NCBI GenBank assembly: GCA_963743035.1
Contig: CAVUOB010000015.1
Span: forward strand, 182,088-246,087
From: PALSA-911 sp963743035
GTDB lineage: Bacteria > Pseudomonadota > Alphaproteobacteria > Acetobacterales > Acetobacteraceae
Direction of reading: 5' to 3'
DNA: 64,000 nucleotides
Part shown: positions 30,474 through 38,989 of the stretch, one piece after another
How positions within the stretch are numbered: position 1 is the first letter of the stretch
Layout: each line of letters begins with the position of its first letter
Notes under the pieces: generated by a model
Databases searched by the model: none
Seen by the model: the letters and a program-made list of their open reading frames with translations, nothing else
Told to the model about the DNA's origin: nothing
Made by a program: the position numbers and the translations under genes

Positions 30474-31649
30474 ATGACAACCACAGGAATTCCGAAACGC
30501 CCGGCCGCCTACGACAAGCGCGTCGCCCTGGTGCTGCAAGGCGGCGGCGCGCTCGGCAGCTACCAGGCCGGGGTCTACGAGACGCTGTCGACATCGGAAT
30601 ACCTGCCGGACTGGGTGGCCGGCATCTCCATCGGCGCCATCAACGCCGCGATCATCGCCGGCAACGCGCCGGACAAGCGGGTGGAGCGGCTGCATGATTT
30701 CTGGAACCGCGTCACCAGCCGGGAAGCTCCCTGGCCGGTGCCGGCGCCCTGCCTGCTCGTTCCCGACCTGTTCAACCCCGCCGTGTTCGCGGACGCGCGG
30801 GGGTTGAGCGCGCTCAGTGCTGCGATGTTCGGCCAGCCCGGATTCTTCACCCCCCGCCCGCCGATCGAGTGGCTGGTAGGGCCAAAGCCGACAAGTGTGT
30901 ACGACACCGCCCCGTTGAAGGCCACGCTGGAGCAGCTGGTCGATTTCGACCGCATCAACGCCCGCGAAATGCGCTTCAGCGTCGGCGCGGTGAACGCGCG
31001 GACCGGGAATTTCGCCTATTTCGACAATGCCCAGATCCACATCCGCCCGGAGCACGTCATGGCCAGCGGCGCCCTGCCGCCGGGGTTTCCCCCGGTCGAG
31101 ATCGACGGCGAGCTGTACTGGGATGGCGGCCTGGTTTCCAACACGCCGCTGCAATACGTGATCGAATACTATCCGCGCCGCAGCCGGCTGACCTTCCAGG
31201 TCGATCTGTTCTGCGCCAGCGGCGTGTCGCCCACGGATCTCGACGAGGTCTGCGAGCGCGACAAGGACATCCGCTATTCCAGCCGGACCCGGGCCGGCAC
31301 CGACATGATGCGCATCGCCCATGACCTGCGCTACAACATCAACACCTTGTGGGAAAAGCTGCCGGAGGCGCTGCGCGAGACGCCGGAGGCGCAGTTTCTC
31401 TACAACTACAGCTGCGTCACCACGATGGACATCGCCACGCTGATCTATCGGCCGGCCGAACGGCAGGGCAACGCCAAGGATTTCGCCTTCAACCGCGACA
31501 CGATGCTGCAGCGCTGGGCGCAGGGCCGCGACGACGCCCGGCTCACGCTGGAGGCCTCGCCCTGGCTGGCGCCGATGGCGTCGGACGAGGGCGCCCGGAC
31601 CTTCGACGTGCCACTGGACCGCGCCAGGAAGGCCGCACACGGCGACTGA
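30474..31649 (+). CDS. Patatin-like phospholipase (with DUF3734-type C-terminus)
   Basis: Lipolytic protein of 391 residues. The oxyanion loop VLQGGGALGSYQAG and nucleophile elbow GISIG (Ser-Asp dyad serine) are near residues 20-58; the catalytic aspartate is in WDGGLVSNTPL near 215. This is the patatin arrangement, and a C-terminal extension of about 130 residues matches the DUF3734 type. The ATG at 30474 has GGAG nearby; an upstream in-frame ATG at 30429 is less favoured. No signal peptide is evident, so it should be cytoplasmic or peripheral. Confidence 0.88.
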   Translation: MTTTGIPKRPAAYDKRVALVLQGGGALGSYQAGVYETLSTSEYLPDWVAGISIGAINAAIIAGNAPDKRVERLHDFWNRVTSREAPWPVPAPCLLVPDLFNPAVFADARGLSALSAAMFGQPGFFTPRPPIEWLVGPKPTSVYDTAPLKATLEQLVDFDRINAREMRFSVGAVNARTGNFAYFDNAQIHIRPEHVMASGALPPGFPPVEIDGELYWDGGLVSNTPLQYVIEYYPRRSRLTFQVDLFCASGVSPTDLDEVCERDKDIRYSSRTRAGTDMMRIAHDLRYNINTLWEKLPEALRETPEAQFLYNYSCVTTMDIATLIYRPAERQGNAKDFAFNRDTMLQRWAQGRDDARLTLEASPWLAPMASDEGARTFDVPLDRARKAAHGD

Positions 31650-31738
31650 GGTCGCAGCCGGCGCCGGCCGCCCAAGCCGCGCCGGCTGGTCTTATGGGAA
31701 GGAGTGGATGAAGGCGGGGCGTCGCGCCGGCATCCCGG

Positions 31739-31978
31739 CTATTGCGTGACCCTCAGATGCGGACCAGCGGAGGCTGGTGTCGGCCGGTCCGCGGCACCGA
31801 AATGCCCGCTGAGGAACAATTGCCTTGCCAGGCGGCGAACGGTGTCGAGGTTCGGCCAGGTGGTGCCGTCCAGTTCCTCGACCCGCAGGTTCAGCGCGAC
31901 GAACCGGTAGCCCTTGTCCAGGCGCACGGCGGCGCCGACGAAATTTCCGTTAACGTCGATGATGTGAGATTGCAGCAT
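31739..31978 (-). CDS. Small conserved-looking protein, 79 aa
   Basis: A 79-residue product starting LQSHIIDVNGNFVGAAVRL, with a central DKGYRFVALNLRVEELDG and a positively charged RRLARQLF helix. I do not know the family, though the strong residue pattern over the first 60 residues looks like a real protein. The C-terminal 15 residues are low-complexity. No good ribosome site is visible, so the start is uncertain. Confidence 0.5.
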   Translation of the reverse strand: MLQSHIIDVNGNFVGAAVRLDKGYRFVALNLRVEELDGTTWPNLDTVRRLARQLFLSGHFGAADRPTPASAGPHLRVTQ

Positions 31979-32296
31979 GGTAGTATCCACCAGCCCGCGA
32001 GCGGGCACGGCGCCTTTCAGGAATGTAGATGATGGGCAGCGTCAGCTTCGGTGCGTGCCTGGACAGCAAAGCTCCGTCCGCATCATTCGCGTCTGCGCCT
32101 TCAAGGGCAGGCGGATATTCGGCCTTGTGCCGTGCGGCGGCTTTTGCATGACCCATTCTCCGTGGTCGCGCCCGATTTGGACGTTCTGACCGCGTGAATA
32201 TTGGGCGGTATCCACGTCGGCGTCAACATAATTATCGGCCACGGTAAACACGACATTTTGTAGTATATTAAGCGACACCGGAAGGAACCGCGTTGG
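31979..32296. other. AT-richer intergenic region with only doubtful small frames
   Basis: Between the small gene and the end of uvrA is a 318-bp stretch with clearly lower GC near 32190-32290. A 78-codon minus-strand frame (32042-32278) opens with SLNILQNVVFTVADNYVDAD, but its latter half reads like random sequence. I cannot support a gene; it may be a remnant or carry regulatory sites. Confidence 0.4.
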
Positions 32297-35188
32297 CTAG
32301 GCCCGCTTGCGTGCCTTCTGCGGCTTCGCCGCCCCCAGCAGCGGCGCCAGGAACCGCCCGGTATAGCTGTCGGGCGACGCCGCGATCTCCTCCGGCGTGC
32401 CCGCCGCCACGATCCGCCCGCCGCCCGCGCCGCCCTCGGGGCCGAGATCCAGGATCCAGTCGGCGGTCTTGATCACTTCCAGATTGTGCTCGATCACCAC
32501 GATCGAGTTGCCCTGGTCCACCAGCGCGTGCAGCACCTCCAGCAGCTTGCGCACGTCCTCGAAATGCAGCCCGGTCGTCGGCTCGTCCAGGATGTACAGC
32601 GTCCGTCCCGTCGCCCGGCGCGCCAGTTCCTTGGACAGCTTGATCCGCTGCGCCTCGCCGCCCGACAGCGTGGTGGCCTGCTGTCCCAGCGAGATATAGC
32701 CGAGCCCGACCTGCTGCAGGATCTTCAGCCGGTCATGGATCCGGCTCTGCGCCGAGAAATACGGCACCGCCTCGTCAACGGTCATCGCCAGCACCTCGGC
32801 GATCGATTTTTCCCGAAATTTGATCTCCAGCGTCTCGCGGTTGTACCGCCGCCCCTTGCAGACGTCGCAGGTCACGTAGACGTCGGGCAGGAAATGCATT
32901 TCTATCTTCAGCACGCCGTCGCCCTGGCACGCCTCGCACCGCCCGCCCTTGACGTTGAAGCTGAACCGCCCCGACTTGTAGCCGCGCGCGCGGGCCTCCG
33001 GCAGCTCGGCGAACCAGTCGCGGATCGGCGCGAACAGATCGGTATAGGTCGCCGGGTTGGATCGCGGCGTCCGCCCGATCGGCGACTGGTCGATGTCGAT
33101 GATCTTGTCGAGCAGTTCCAGCCCCTCGATCCGTTCATGCGGCGCCGGGATCAGGCCCGAGCCCATCAGCCGGCGCGACGCCGCCTTGTACAGCGTGTCC
33201 ACCACCAGCGTGGACTTGCCCCCGCCGGACACGCCGGTGACGCAGGTGAACACGCCCAGCGGAAACGCCGCATCGACTTCCTTCAGATTGTTGCCGCGCG
33301 CGCCGATGACCTTGAGCATGCGGGATTTCTGCACCGGCCGGCGCAGCGCCGGCACCTCGATCCGCCGGCGCCCGGACAGATAGTCCCCGGTCAGCGAGGC
33401 CGGGTTGGCCGCCACTTCCGCCGGCGTGCCCTGCGCCACCACATGCCCGCCATTCACCCCCGCCAGCGGGCCCATGTCGATCAGATGGTCGGCGGCGCGG
33501 ATCGCGTCCTCGTCATGCTCCACCACCAGCACGGTGTTGCCGAGGTCGCGCAGCCGGCGCAGCGTTCCCAGCAGCCGCTCATTGTCGCGCTGGTGCAGCC
33601 CGATCGAGGGCTCGTCCAGCACATACAGCACCCCGGTCAGCCCCGAGCCGATCTGGCTCGCCAGCCGGATCCGCTGGCTCTCCCCGCCCGACAGCGTCGC
33701 CGAGCCGCGGGCCAGCGTCAGGTAGTCCAGGCCGACATCGACCAGGAAGCGCAGCCGGTCGCCGATCTCGCGCAGGATGCGCCGGGCGATCTCCTGGCGC
33801 TGCGGCGTCATCGTGTCGATCACCCCGGCGAACCAGTCCAGCGCCAGGTCGATCGAGAATTCAGACGCTTCGGCGATGTTCTTGCCGGCGATCTTCACCG
33901 CCAGCGCTTCCGGCTTCAGCCTGGCGCCGTTGCACACGGAACACGGCTTATCGGCCTGATATCGCGACAATTCCTCCCGCACCCAGGCGCTGTCGGTCTC
34001 GTCCAGCCGGCGCTGGAGATTGCGGATCACCCCCTCGAACGGCTTGGTGACGGTGTAGGACCGCATCCCGTCCTTGTAGGTGAACGCCACCGGCTCGCTC
34101 CCGGTGCCGAACAGGATGGCCTGGCGCACCTCTTCCGGCAGGTCCTCCCACGGCGTGCGGGTGGTCACCTTGAAGTGCCGCGCCAGGCTTTGCAGCGTCT
34201 GGTCGTAATAGGGGCTCTGCGCGCCGGTCCACGGCGCGATCGCCCCGCTCGCCAGGCTGGCGCGACCGTTCGGCACCACCATGTGCGGGTCGAAGAACTG
34301 CTCCAGCCCCAGCCCGTCGCAGGCCGGGCAGGCGCCATGCGGGGAGTTGAAGCTGAACAGCCGCGGCTCGATCTCCTCGATCGTGAAGCCGCTCACCGGA
34401 CAGGCGAAGCGGGAGGAAAATACCGTTCTTTCCGTGGTATCGGCGTTCTCGGCGTAGACGATCCCGTCCGACAGTCCCAGCGCGGTCTCGAAGCTGTCGG
34501 CCAGCCGCGGCGCGATGCCCTCGCGCACCACCACGCGGTCCACCACCGCCTCGATCTCGTGCTTGATCTTGCGGTTCAGCGCCGGCACCTCGCCGATTTC
34601 GTACAGCGTGCCGTCCACCTTCACCCGGGTGAAGCCACGGCGCTGCAGATCCTGCAATTCCTTGCGGTATTCGCCCTTGCGGTCGCGCACCACCGGCGCC
34701 AGCAGCAGCAGGCGCGTGCCCTCCGGCATGGCCATCACCCGATCCACCATCTGGCTGACCGTCTGCGCCTCGATCGGCAGCCCCGTCGCCGGGGAGTAGG
34801 GCACGCCCGCGCGCGCCCAGAGCAGGCGCATATAGTCGTGGATCTCCGTCACCGTGCCGACGGTGGAACGCGGATTCTTGCTGGTGGTCTTCTGCTCGAT
34901 GGAGATCGCCGGCGACAACCCGTCGATCGCGTCCACATCCGGCTTTCCCATCAATTCAAGGAATTGCCTTGCATAGGCCGACAGGCTCTCGACATAGCGC
35001 CGCTGGCCTTCGGCATAGATCGTGTCGAACGCCAACGAGGACTTGCCGGAACCGGACAGGCCGGTGATCACCGTCAGCTGGTCGCGCGGGATCTCCACGT
35101 CGACGTTCTTGAGGTTGTGCTCCCGGGCGCCGCGCACATGGATCGCATTATGCGCACGCACCTCGCGCGCAGGGGTCGGTCCGGCCAT
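32297..35188 (-). CDS. uvrA: Excinuclease ABC subunit A
   Basis: Damage-recognition ATPase of nucleotide excision repair, 963 residues, close to the family norm. Walker A of the first half is GLSGSGKSSLAFDTIYAEGQ, of the second GVSGGGKSTLVVDTLY; both ABC signatures (LSGGESQRIRLA, LSGGEAQRIKLS) and zinc-binding cysteines (CPACDG, CSVCNG, CEACQG, CDVCKG) are visible. It diverges from ssb across a region holding a LexA box 16 bases before its start. Intact. Confidence 0.97.
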   Translation of the reverse strand: MAGPTPAREVRAHNAIHVRGAREHNLKNVDVEIPRDQLTVITGLSGSGKSSLAFDTIYAEGQRRYVESLSAYARQFLELMGKPDVDAIDGLSPAISIEQKTTSKNPRSTVGTVTEIHDYMRLLWARAGVPYSPATGLPIEAQTVSQMVDRVMAMPEGTRLLLLAPVVRDRKGEYRKELQDLQRRGFTRVKVDGTLYEIGEVPALNRKIKHEIEAVVDRVVVREGIAPRLADSFETALGLSDGIVYAENADTTERTVFSSRFACPVSGFTIEEIEPRLFSFNSPHGACPACDGLGLEQFFDPHMVVPNGRASLASGAIAPWTGAQSPYYDQTLQSLARHFKVTTRTPWEDLPEEVRQAILFGTGSEPVAFTYKDGMRSYTVTKPFEGVIRNLQRRLDETDSAWVREELSRYQADKPCSVCNGARLKPEALAVKIAGKNIAEASEFSIDLALDWFAGVIDTMTPQRQEIARRILREIGDRLRFLVDVGLDYLTLARGSATLSGGESQRIRLASQIGSGLTGVLYVLDEPSIGLHQRDNERLLGTLRRLRDLGNTVLVVEHDEDAIRAADHLIDMGPLAGVNGGHVVAQGTPAEVAANPASLTGDYLSGRRRIEVPALRRPVQKSRMLKVIGARGNNLKEVDAAFPLGVFTCVTGVSGGGKSTLVVDTLYKAASRRLMGSGLIPAPHERIEGLELLDKIIDIDQSPIGRTPRSNPATYTDLFAPIRDWFAELPEARARGYKSGRFSFNVKGGRCEACQGDGVLKIEMHFLPDVYVTCDVCKGRRYNRETLEIKFREKSIAEVLAMTVDEAVPYFSAQSRIHDRLKILQQVGLGYISLGQQATTLSGGEAQRIKLSKELARRATGRTLYILDEPTTGLHFEDVRKLLEVLHALVDQGNSIVVIEHNLEVIKTADWILDLGPEGGAGGGRIVAAGTPEEIAASPDSYTGRFLAPLLGAAKPQKARKRA

Positions 35189-35203
35189 TCATGATTCCCA
35201 GAT

Positions 35204-35218
35204 GTTCTCAGGATGTTC
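35204..35218. promoter_or_regulatory. LexA (SOS) box, alphaproteobacterial type
   Basis: GTTC-TCAGGAT-GTTC matches the direct-repeat GTTC-N7-GTTC LexA site of alphaproteobacteria. It lies 16 bases upstream of uvrA and about 124 upstream of ssb; both are common SOS targets. Confidence 0.8.
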
Positions 35219-35341
35219 TATACCCTATATGGCGAGAACGGACGGCAATGGAAAGTCTGGTCGGGACGCTTTCGAGCGGTTAATCTGGGATACACGCTCC
35301 GGTAGCAGGCCGGACGTCTCATTTGGTGAGGAACTGGTAAA

Positions 35342-35854
35342 ATGGCAGGTAGCGTCAACAAGGTCATCCTGGTCGGCAATCTCGGCAAGGACCCTGAGGT
35401 CCGCTCCACCCAGGACGGGAGCAAGATCGTCAACCTGGCCCTGGCCACCAGCGAGACCTGGAACGACCGCGCCAGCGGCGAGCGCAAGGAACGGACGGAA
35501 TGGCACCGCGTCGTCATCTTCAACGACCGGATCGCCGATGTGGCCGAGAAATACCTGCGCAAAGGCGCCAAGGTCTATGTCGAGGGCGCGCTGCAGACGC
35601 GCAAATGGACCGACCAGTCCGGCCAGGAGAAATACACCACCGAAGTCGTCATCGGTAAGTTCCGCGGCGAACTGACCATGCTCAGCGGCCGCGGCGAGGA
35701 AGGCGGCATGGGCGAGGGCGGCGGCTACACCCCGCGGGAGCGCGCCGCCCCGATGCCCGCCCGCAACGCCAGCGCCGGCGCTGGCCGCGGCGCCGGCGGC
35801 CCGTCCTGGGACTCGCCGAAGGGCGGCGATCTCGACGACGAGATCCCTTTTTAA
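35342..35854 (+). CDS. ssb: Single-stranded DNA-binding protein
   Basis: Homotetrameric DNA-binding protein of 170 residues. The OB fold covers the first 110 residues (VNKVILVGNLGKDPEVR, TEWHRVVIF, YLRKGAKVYVEGALQTRKW), then a Gly/Ala/Arg-rich linker and the acidic tip DDEIPF, which recruits repair proteins. GAGG precedes the ATG. Its 3' end is followed by three hairpins and a convergent gene. The uvrA gene lies divergently upstream. Confidence 0.96.
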   Translation: MAGSVNKVILVGNLGKDPEVRSTQDGSKIVNLALATSETWNDRASGERKERTEWHRVVIFNDRIADVAEKYLRKGAKVYVEGALQTRKWTDQSGQEKYTTEVVIGKFRGELTMLSGRGEEGGMGEGGGYTPRERAAPMPARNASAGAGRGAGGPSWDSPKGGDLDDEIPF

Positions 35855-35872
35855 CCCCGGGAAGGAAGCAAG

Positions 35873-35952
35873 TCCGGGCTCTGCCCGGACCCGCCAAAGG
35901 GCGGAGCCCTTTGGAAACCCATTTTTGGGGGCCAGGGGGCTCGGCCCCTGGC
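35873..35952. repeat. Cluster of three consecutive palindromes (REP-like, also terminator candidate)
   Basis: Three hairpins in 80 bases follow ssb: TCCGGGC/GCCCGGA (35873-35889), CCAAAGGGC/GCCCTTTGG (35894-35914) and GCCAGGGG/CCCCTGGC (35931-35952). A T5 run precedes the third. The last stem is identical to that of the ftsH terminator at 61905-61933. The series looks like an intergenic palindromic repeat unit used as a terminator between convergent genes. Confidence 0.6.
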
Positions 35953-35959
35953 GCTTGCG

Positions 35960-38755
35960 TCAGGTGCCGGAAATAATATGCCCGTTCAGGCTGCCGGCGC
36001 TGCCGACGCCCAGGAAGGTGATTTTCGTATTGTCCGACAAGGTCAGCGTGGTGGAACCGCCGGCGCTGGTGGCGGTTGCGAGGGCGTTGGCCGCTTCGCC
36101 CACCGCGTAGCCCGCCAGGATGACGCCGTCGCCCTGCGCCGCCGAGAAATCGGTGACGATGTCGGTGACATCGTTGCCAGCCAGCGCATTATGCTGGAAC
36201 ACGAAATTATCCGCGCCGGCGCCACCGGTCAGGGTGCTGGACGCGCTGCCCGCAGTGAACGTGTCATTCCCGCTGCCGCCGGCCAGGGACTCGGCCCCGG
36301 ATCCGCCCCAGAAGATGTTGTTCGTGCTGGATCCCGCAGCACTCAGCGTCTCGCTGCCCGCGCCGCCGACGAACGTTGCGGCGCCTGCCGAGCCGGTATA
36401 GTAGGACTGCCCGCCCGCGGCGCCGAACAGGGTGGTGCCGCCCGTGCCACCCTGGACGGTTGCCTGCCCGCCGCCATTCGCCACCACCAGGGGCCCGCTG
36501 CCGCCGACGATGTTTTCATGGCTGGAAGCGGAGCCGACGATGGTGGCGCTACCCGAACCGCCGACGAAGCTGAGATCGGACGTCCCGTCGAACACCGTCA
36601 GGTCGGTGGCGCCGGCCGCGTTTATGGTCGCGGTCCCCACGCCTGCCGTCCCGGCGCCCCCGACGATGGTGTCGTTGCTGCCGTTCTCCACGATGTTCAG
36701 GCTGCCCGATCCACCCAGAATGGTCGAATGATGGCCCGCGCTGGTCACCGTCGCCACGCCGGTCATCCCGACCAGGGCGGTGGACCCCGTGGGCAGGGCG
36801 ACGCTCGACGTTCCCCCGCCGGTGACGGTCTGGTCCCCGGCAACGCCGGTATAGGTCAACGGGCCGTTGCCAGCCACCACGACGCCGCCCGCCGATCCCG
36901 TCAGCGTCGCGGGAACGCCGTCCGCGACGTAGATCGCATCGCCGGAATTCGGCAATAGCGGCGCGCCGAACCGGTCGAGGCCGATCGAATTATCGACCAC
37001 CTGGATGTCGCTTGCGCCGGCGGCCAGCGTCACGCCGTTGCCGGTGTTGCCGCTGATCAGATTGGCCGTCGGCGTCGACGGGTCCGTGCTCGTCCCGCCG
37101 ATGACGATGTTGTTGGCCCCGCCACCAACGAGGACGCCGCCCAACTGGTTGCCCATGGCGGCAAGCCCCAGGGCATCCGTGCCGATGTAACTGTTGAATA
37201 CCTTGTTGTCATGGGCCTGGCCGGTGATCGCCACGCCGTAACCGCCGTTGCCCGAGAACGTATTCTGCGGAATCACCGAATTCGTATAGCCCCCGATCAC
37301 GTTGTCATGCGCGGTGCCGTCGATCAGCAGGCCGTTATTCCCGTTCGGCAGCGGGGCGTTGCCGACGGTATCCAGGCCGGCGATATTCGGATCGACCGTC
37401 ACCCCGGAGGCGTCCCCGGCTATTTCGATGCCGTTATTCAGGTTGCCGGAAAATACGTTGGTGCGGACCGTGTTGTTGCCGCCGGTGGAGGTGATCAGCA
37501 GGCCGTCATTGCCGTTGGGGGCGGCGCCCTTGAACGCCAGCAGGCCGCCAAACGTGTTGAAGGTGATGAAGCCGCTGACGGTGTCGCGCACCTCGATGCC
37601 GTTCAGCCCGTTGCCGGCGGCCACATTGCCCAGCGGGATCACGCCGCCCACCTGGGTATTCGCCGACGATCCGTCCACCAGGATGCCGTCGCCCTGATTG
37701 GCCACGATGCTGGTATTGTTGGCGCCGACGCCAAAGAAATTCGCCTGAACGGTTACGTTGTCCGAGTTGGTGATCTGCAGCCCGTTGGCGCCGTTGCCGC
37801 TGACGACATTGTAGTAAACGAACGGATTGTTGACGAACTGGCAGCCGATCAGGGAGTTGTTGTCCGCCCCGTTGATCCAGACGCCATCGGCGGCATTGCC
37901 GATCGCGGCATTCCCGTCTGCCGTGGTTCCGACGAAATTCCCGTTCAGCACGTTGTTCTGCGAATTCGTGTCGATCAGGATCCCGTTCTGGCCATTGCCT
38001 GAAACCAGATTGCCCAGGGGCGGCACGACAAAGACCGGCGTGGCCGTGCCCTTGTCCCCGGTCGGATTATTCACCTGGCCCGTGGCGGTATCGACGAACT
38101 CGGTTCCGCCGATCACGTTGCCATCCGACGCCGCCGTGACCCATATGCCGTTGCCGCCATTGGCGATCGCCGTCGTGCCGGTTGCATCCGTGCCGATGCG
38201 ATTGGAAACCACCGTATTGCCCGACGAGCCATGGAAGCTCAGGCCATTGCCCGCATTGCCGGAAATGACATTGGCGACCACGCCCGACGCGCCCAGCGGA
38301 TTGAGCCCGATCAGGTTGTTCGAGGAAGTCGCGGAAACATAGACCCCATCGCCGCCGTTGCCGTACGCGGCGCCGGCCAGGTTCAGGCCGATGTAATTGT
38401 CGTTCAGCGTGATCGAGCCGGCATTCAGGGTCACGCCATTGCCGCTGGCGTTGTCCACGGCCAGGCCCAGCAGCCGCGATCCGTCCGAGCCGGCGGCGAA
38501 CACAAGGCCGCCCTGCTGGTTGCAGTCGATTTCCACCACCGGTGCGCCGCCGTCCACGTGGCCCGGCGCCGAGGTCGCGTCGATCGTCACGTTCCGGCTG
38601 ATCTCGGGCAGGTCGCTGGTCAGGGTGATCGTGCCGCCGACGCTGAACTGGATCACCGCCGGGGTTTCCGAGGAATCCGCGTTCGCCGCCTGAATGGCGG
38701 CCCGCAGCGAGCCCGCGCCGGCATCATTCAGGTTGCTGACAGTAAATGTGGCCAT
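35960..38755 (-). CDS. Large beta-helix / beta-roll repeat protein, probably secreted
   Basis: Protein of 931 residues made almost wholly of repeats. Residues 1 to about 610 show right-handed parallel beta-helix coils of the NNxI-x-GN type (SGNGQNGILIDTNSQNN, GNGANGLQITNSDN, SGNTGNGVTLAAGASD). Residues about 620-850 are Gly/Ser/Ala-rich beta-roll-like (GGSGSATIVG, GGAGSETLSAAG). The C-terminus GADNFVFQHNALAGNDVTDIVTDFSAAQGD resembles the region next to RTX-type secretion signals. No Sec signal is present, so type I secretion is inferred; no exporter genes are adjacent. A GGGAGG ribosome site precedes the start. Confidence 0.75.
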   Translation of the reverse strand: MATFTVSNLNDAGAGSLRAAIQAANADSSETPAVIQFSVGGTITLTSDLPEISRNVTIDATSAPGHVDGGAPVVEIDCNQQGGLVFAAGSDGSRLLGLAVDNASGNGVTLNAGSITLNDNYIGLNLAGAAYGNGGDGVYVSATSSNNLIGLNPLGASGVVANVISGNAGNGLSFHGSSGNTVVSNRIGTDATGTTAIANGGNGIWVTAASDGNVIGGTEFVDTATGQVNNPTGDKGTATPVFVVPPLGNLVSGNGQNGILIDTNSQNNVLNGNFVGTTADGNAAIGNAADGVWINGADNNSLIGCQFVNNPFVYYNVVSGNGANGLQITNSDNVTVQANFFGVGANNTSIVANQGDGILVDGSSANTQVGGVIPLGNVAAGNGLNGIEVRDTVSGFITFNTFGGLLAFKGAAPNGNDGLLITSTGGNNTVRTNVFSGNLNNGIEIAGDASGVTVDPNIAGLDTVGNAPLPNGNNGLLIDGTAHDNVIGGYTNSVIPQNTFSGNGGYGVAITGQAHDNKVFNSYIGTDALGLAAMGNQLGGVLVGGGANNIVIGGTSTDPSTPTANLISGNTGNGVTLAAGASDIQVVDNSIGLDRFGAPLLPNSGDAIYVADGVPATLTGSAGGVVVAGNGPLTYTGVAGDQTVTGGGTSSVALPTGSTALVGMTGVATVTSAGHHSTILGGSGSLNIVENGSNDTIVGGAGTAGVGTATINAAGATDLTVFDGTSDLSFVGGSGSATIVGSASSHENIVGGSGPLVVANGGGQATVQGGTGGTTLFGAAGGQSYYTGSAGAATFVGGAGSETLSAAGSSTNNIFWGGSGAESLAGGSGNDTFTAGSASSTLTGGAGADNFVFQHNALAGNDVTDIVTDFSAAQGDGVILAGYAVGEAANALATATSAGGSTTLTLSDNTKITFLGVGSAGSLNGHIISGT

Positions 38756-38776
38756 GGCGGCCTCCCTTTATTGAAA

Positions 38777-38901
38777 TGACGTCAACTAAAATCGTTTGAG
38801 TCGGCCCGACCCGGGGAACGGCATCGACGACACACTGAACGTAATTGATAAGGAACGCAATTTCCCCCACCCGGTGCGCGGCAGGCAGCGGGTTGACGTC
38901 A
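38777..38901 (-). promoter_or_regulatory. Two TGACGTCA palindromes upstream of the beta-helix gene
   Basis: The 8-bp palindrome TGACGTCA occurs at 38777-38784 and 38894-38901, both in the context (A/G)(A/T)TGACGTCAA or its complement, 117 bases apart in the 234-bp upstream region. Such a pair could bind one regulator by looping. The regulator is unknown. Confidence 0.35.
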
Positions 38902-38932
38902 TCCACTTCCGTCGGAATGTCCTGACGGCGCG

Positions 38933-38977
38933 CCAGAAACGCAAAGGGCCGCAGAAATGCGGCCCTTTGGCTTCTGG
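38933..38977 (-). terminator. Terminator of suhB
   Basis: A ten-base perfect stem AAAGGGCCGC/GCGGCCCTTT around AGAAAT, extended by an outer CCAGAA/TTCTGG pair, lies about 15 bases beyond the suhB stop. Confidence 0.75.
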
Positions 38978-38989
38978 AAGGGGGGCTGG

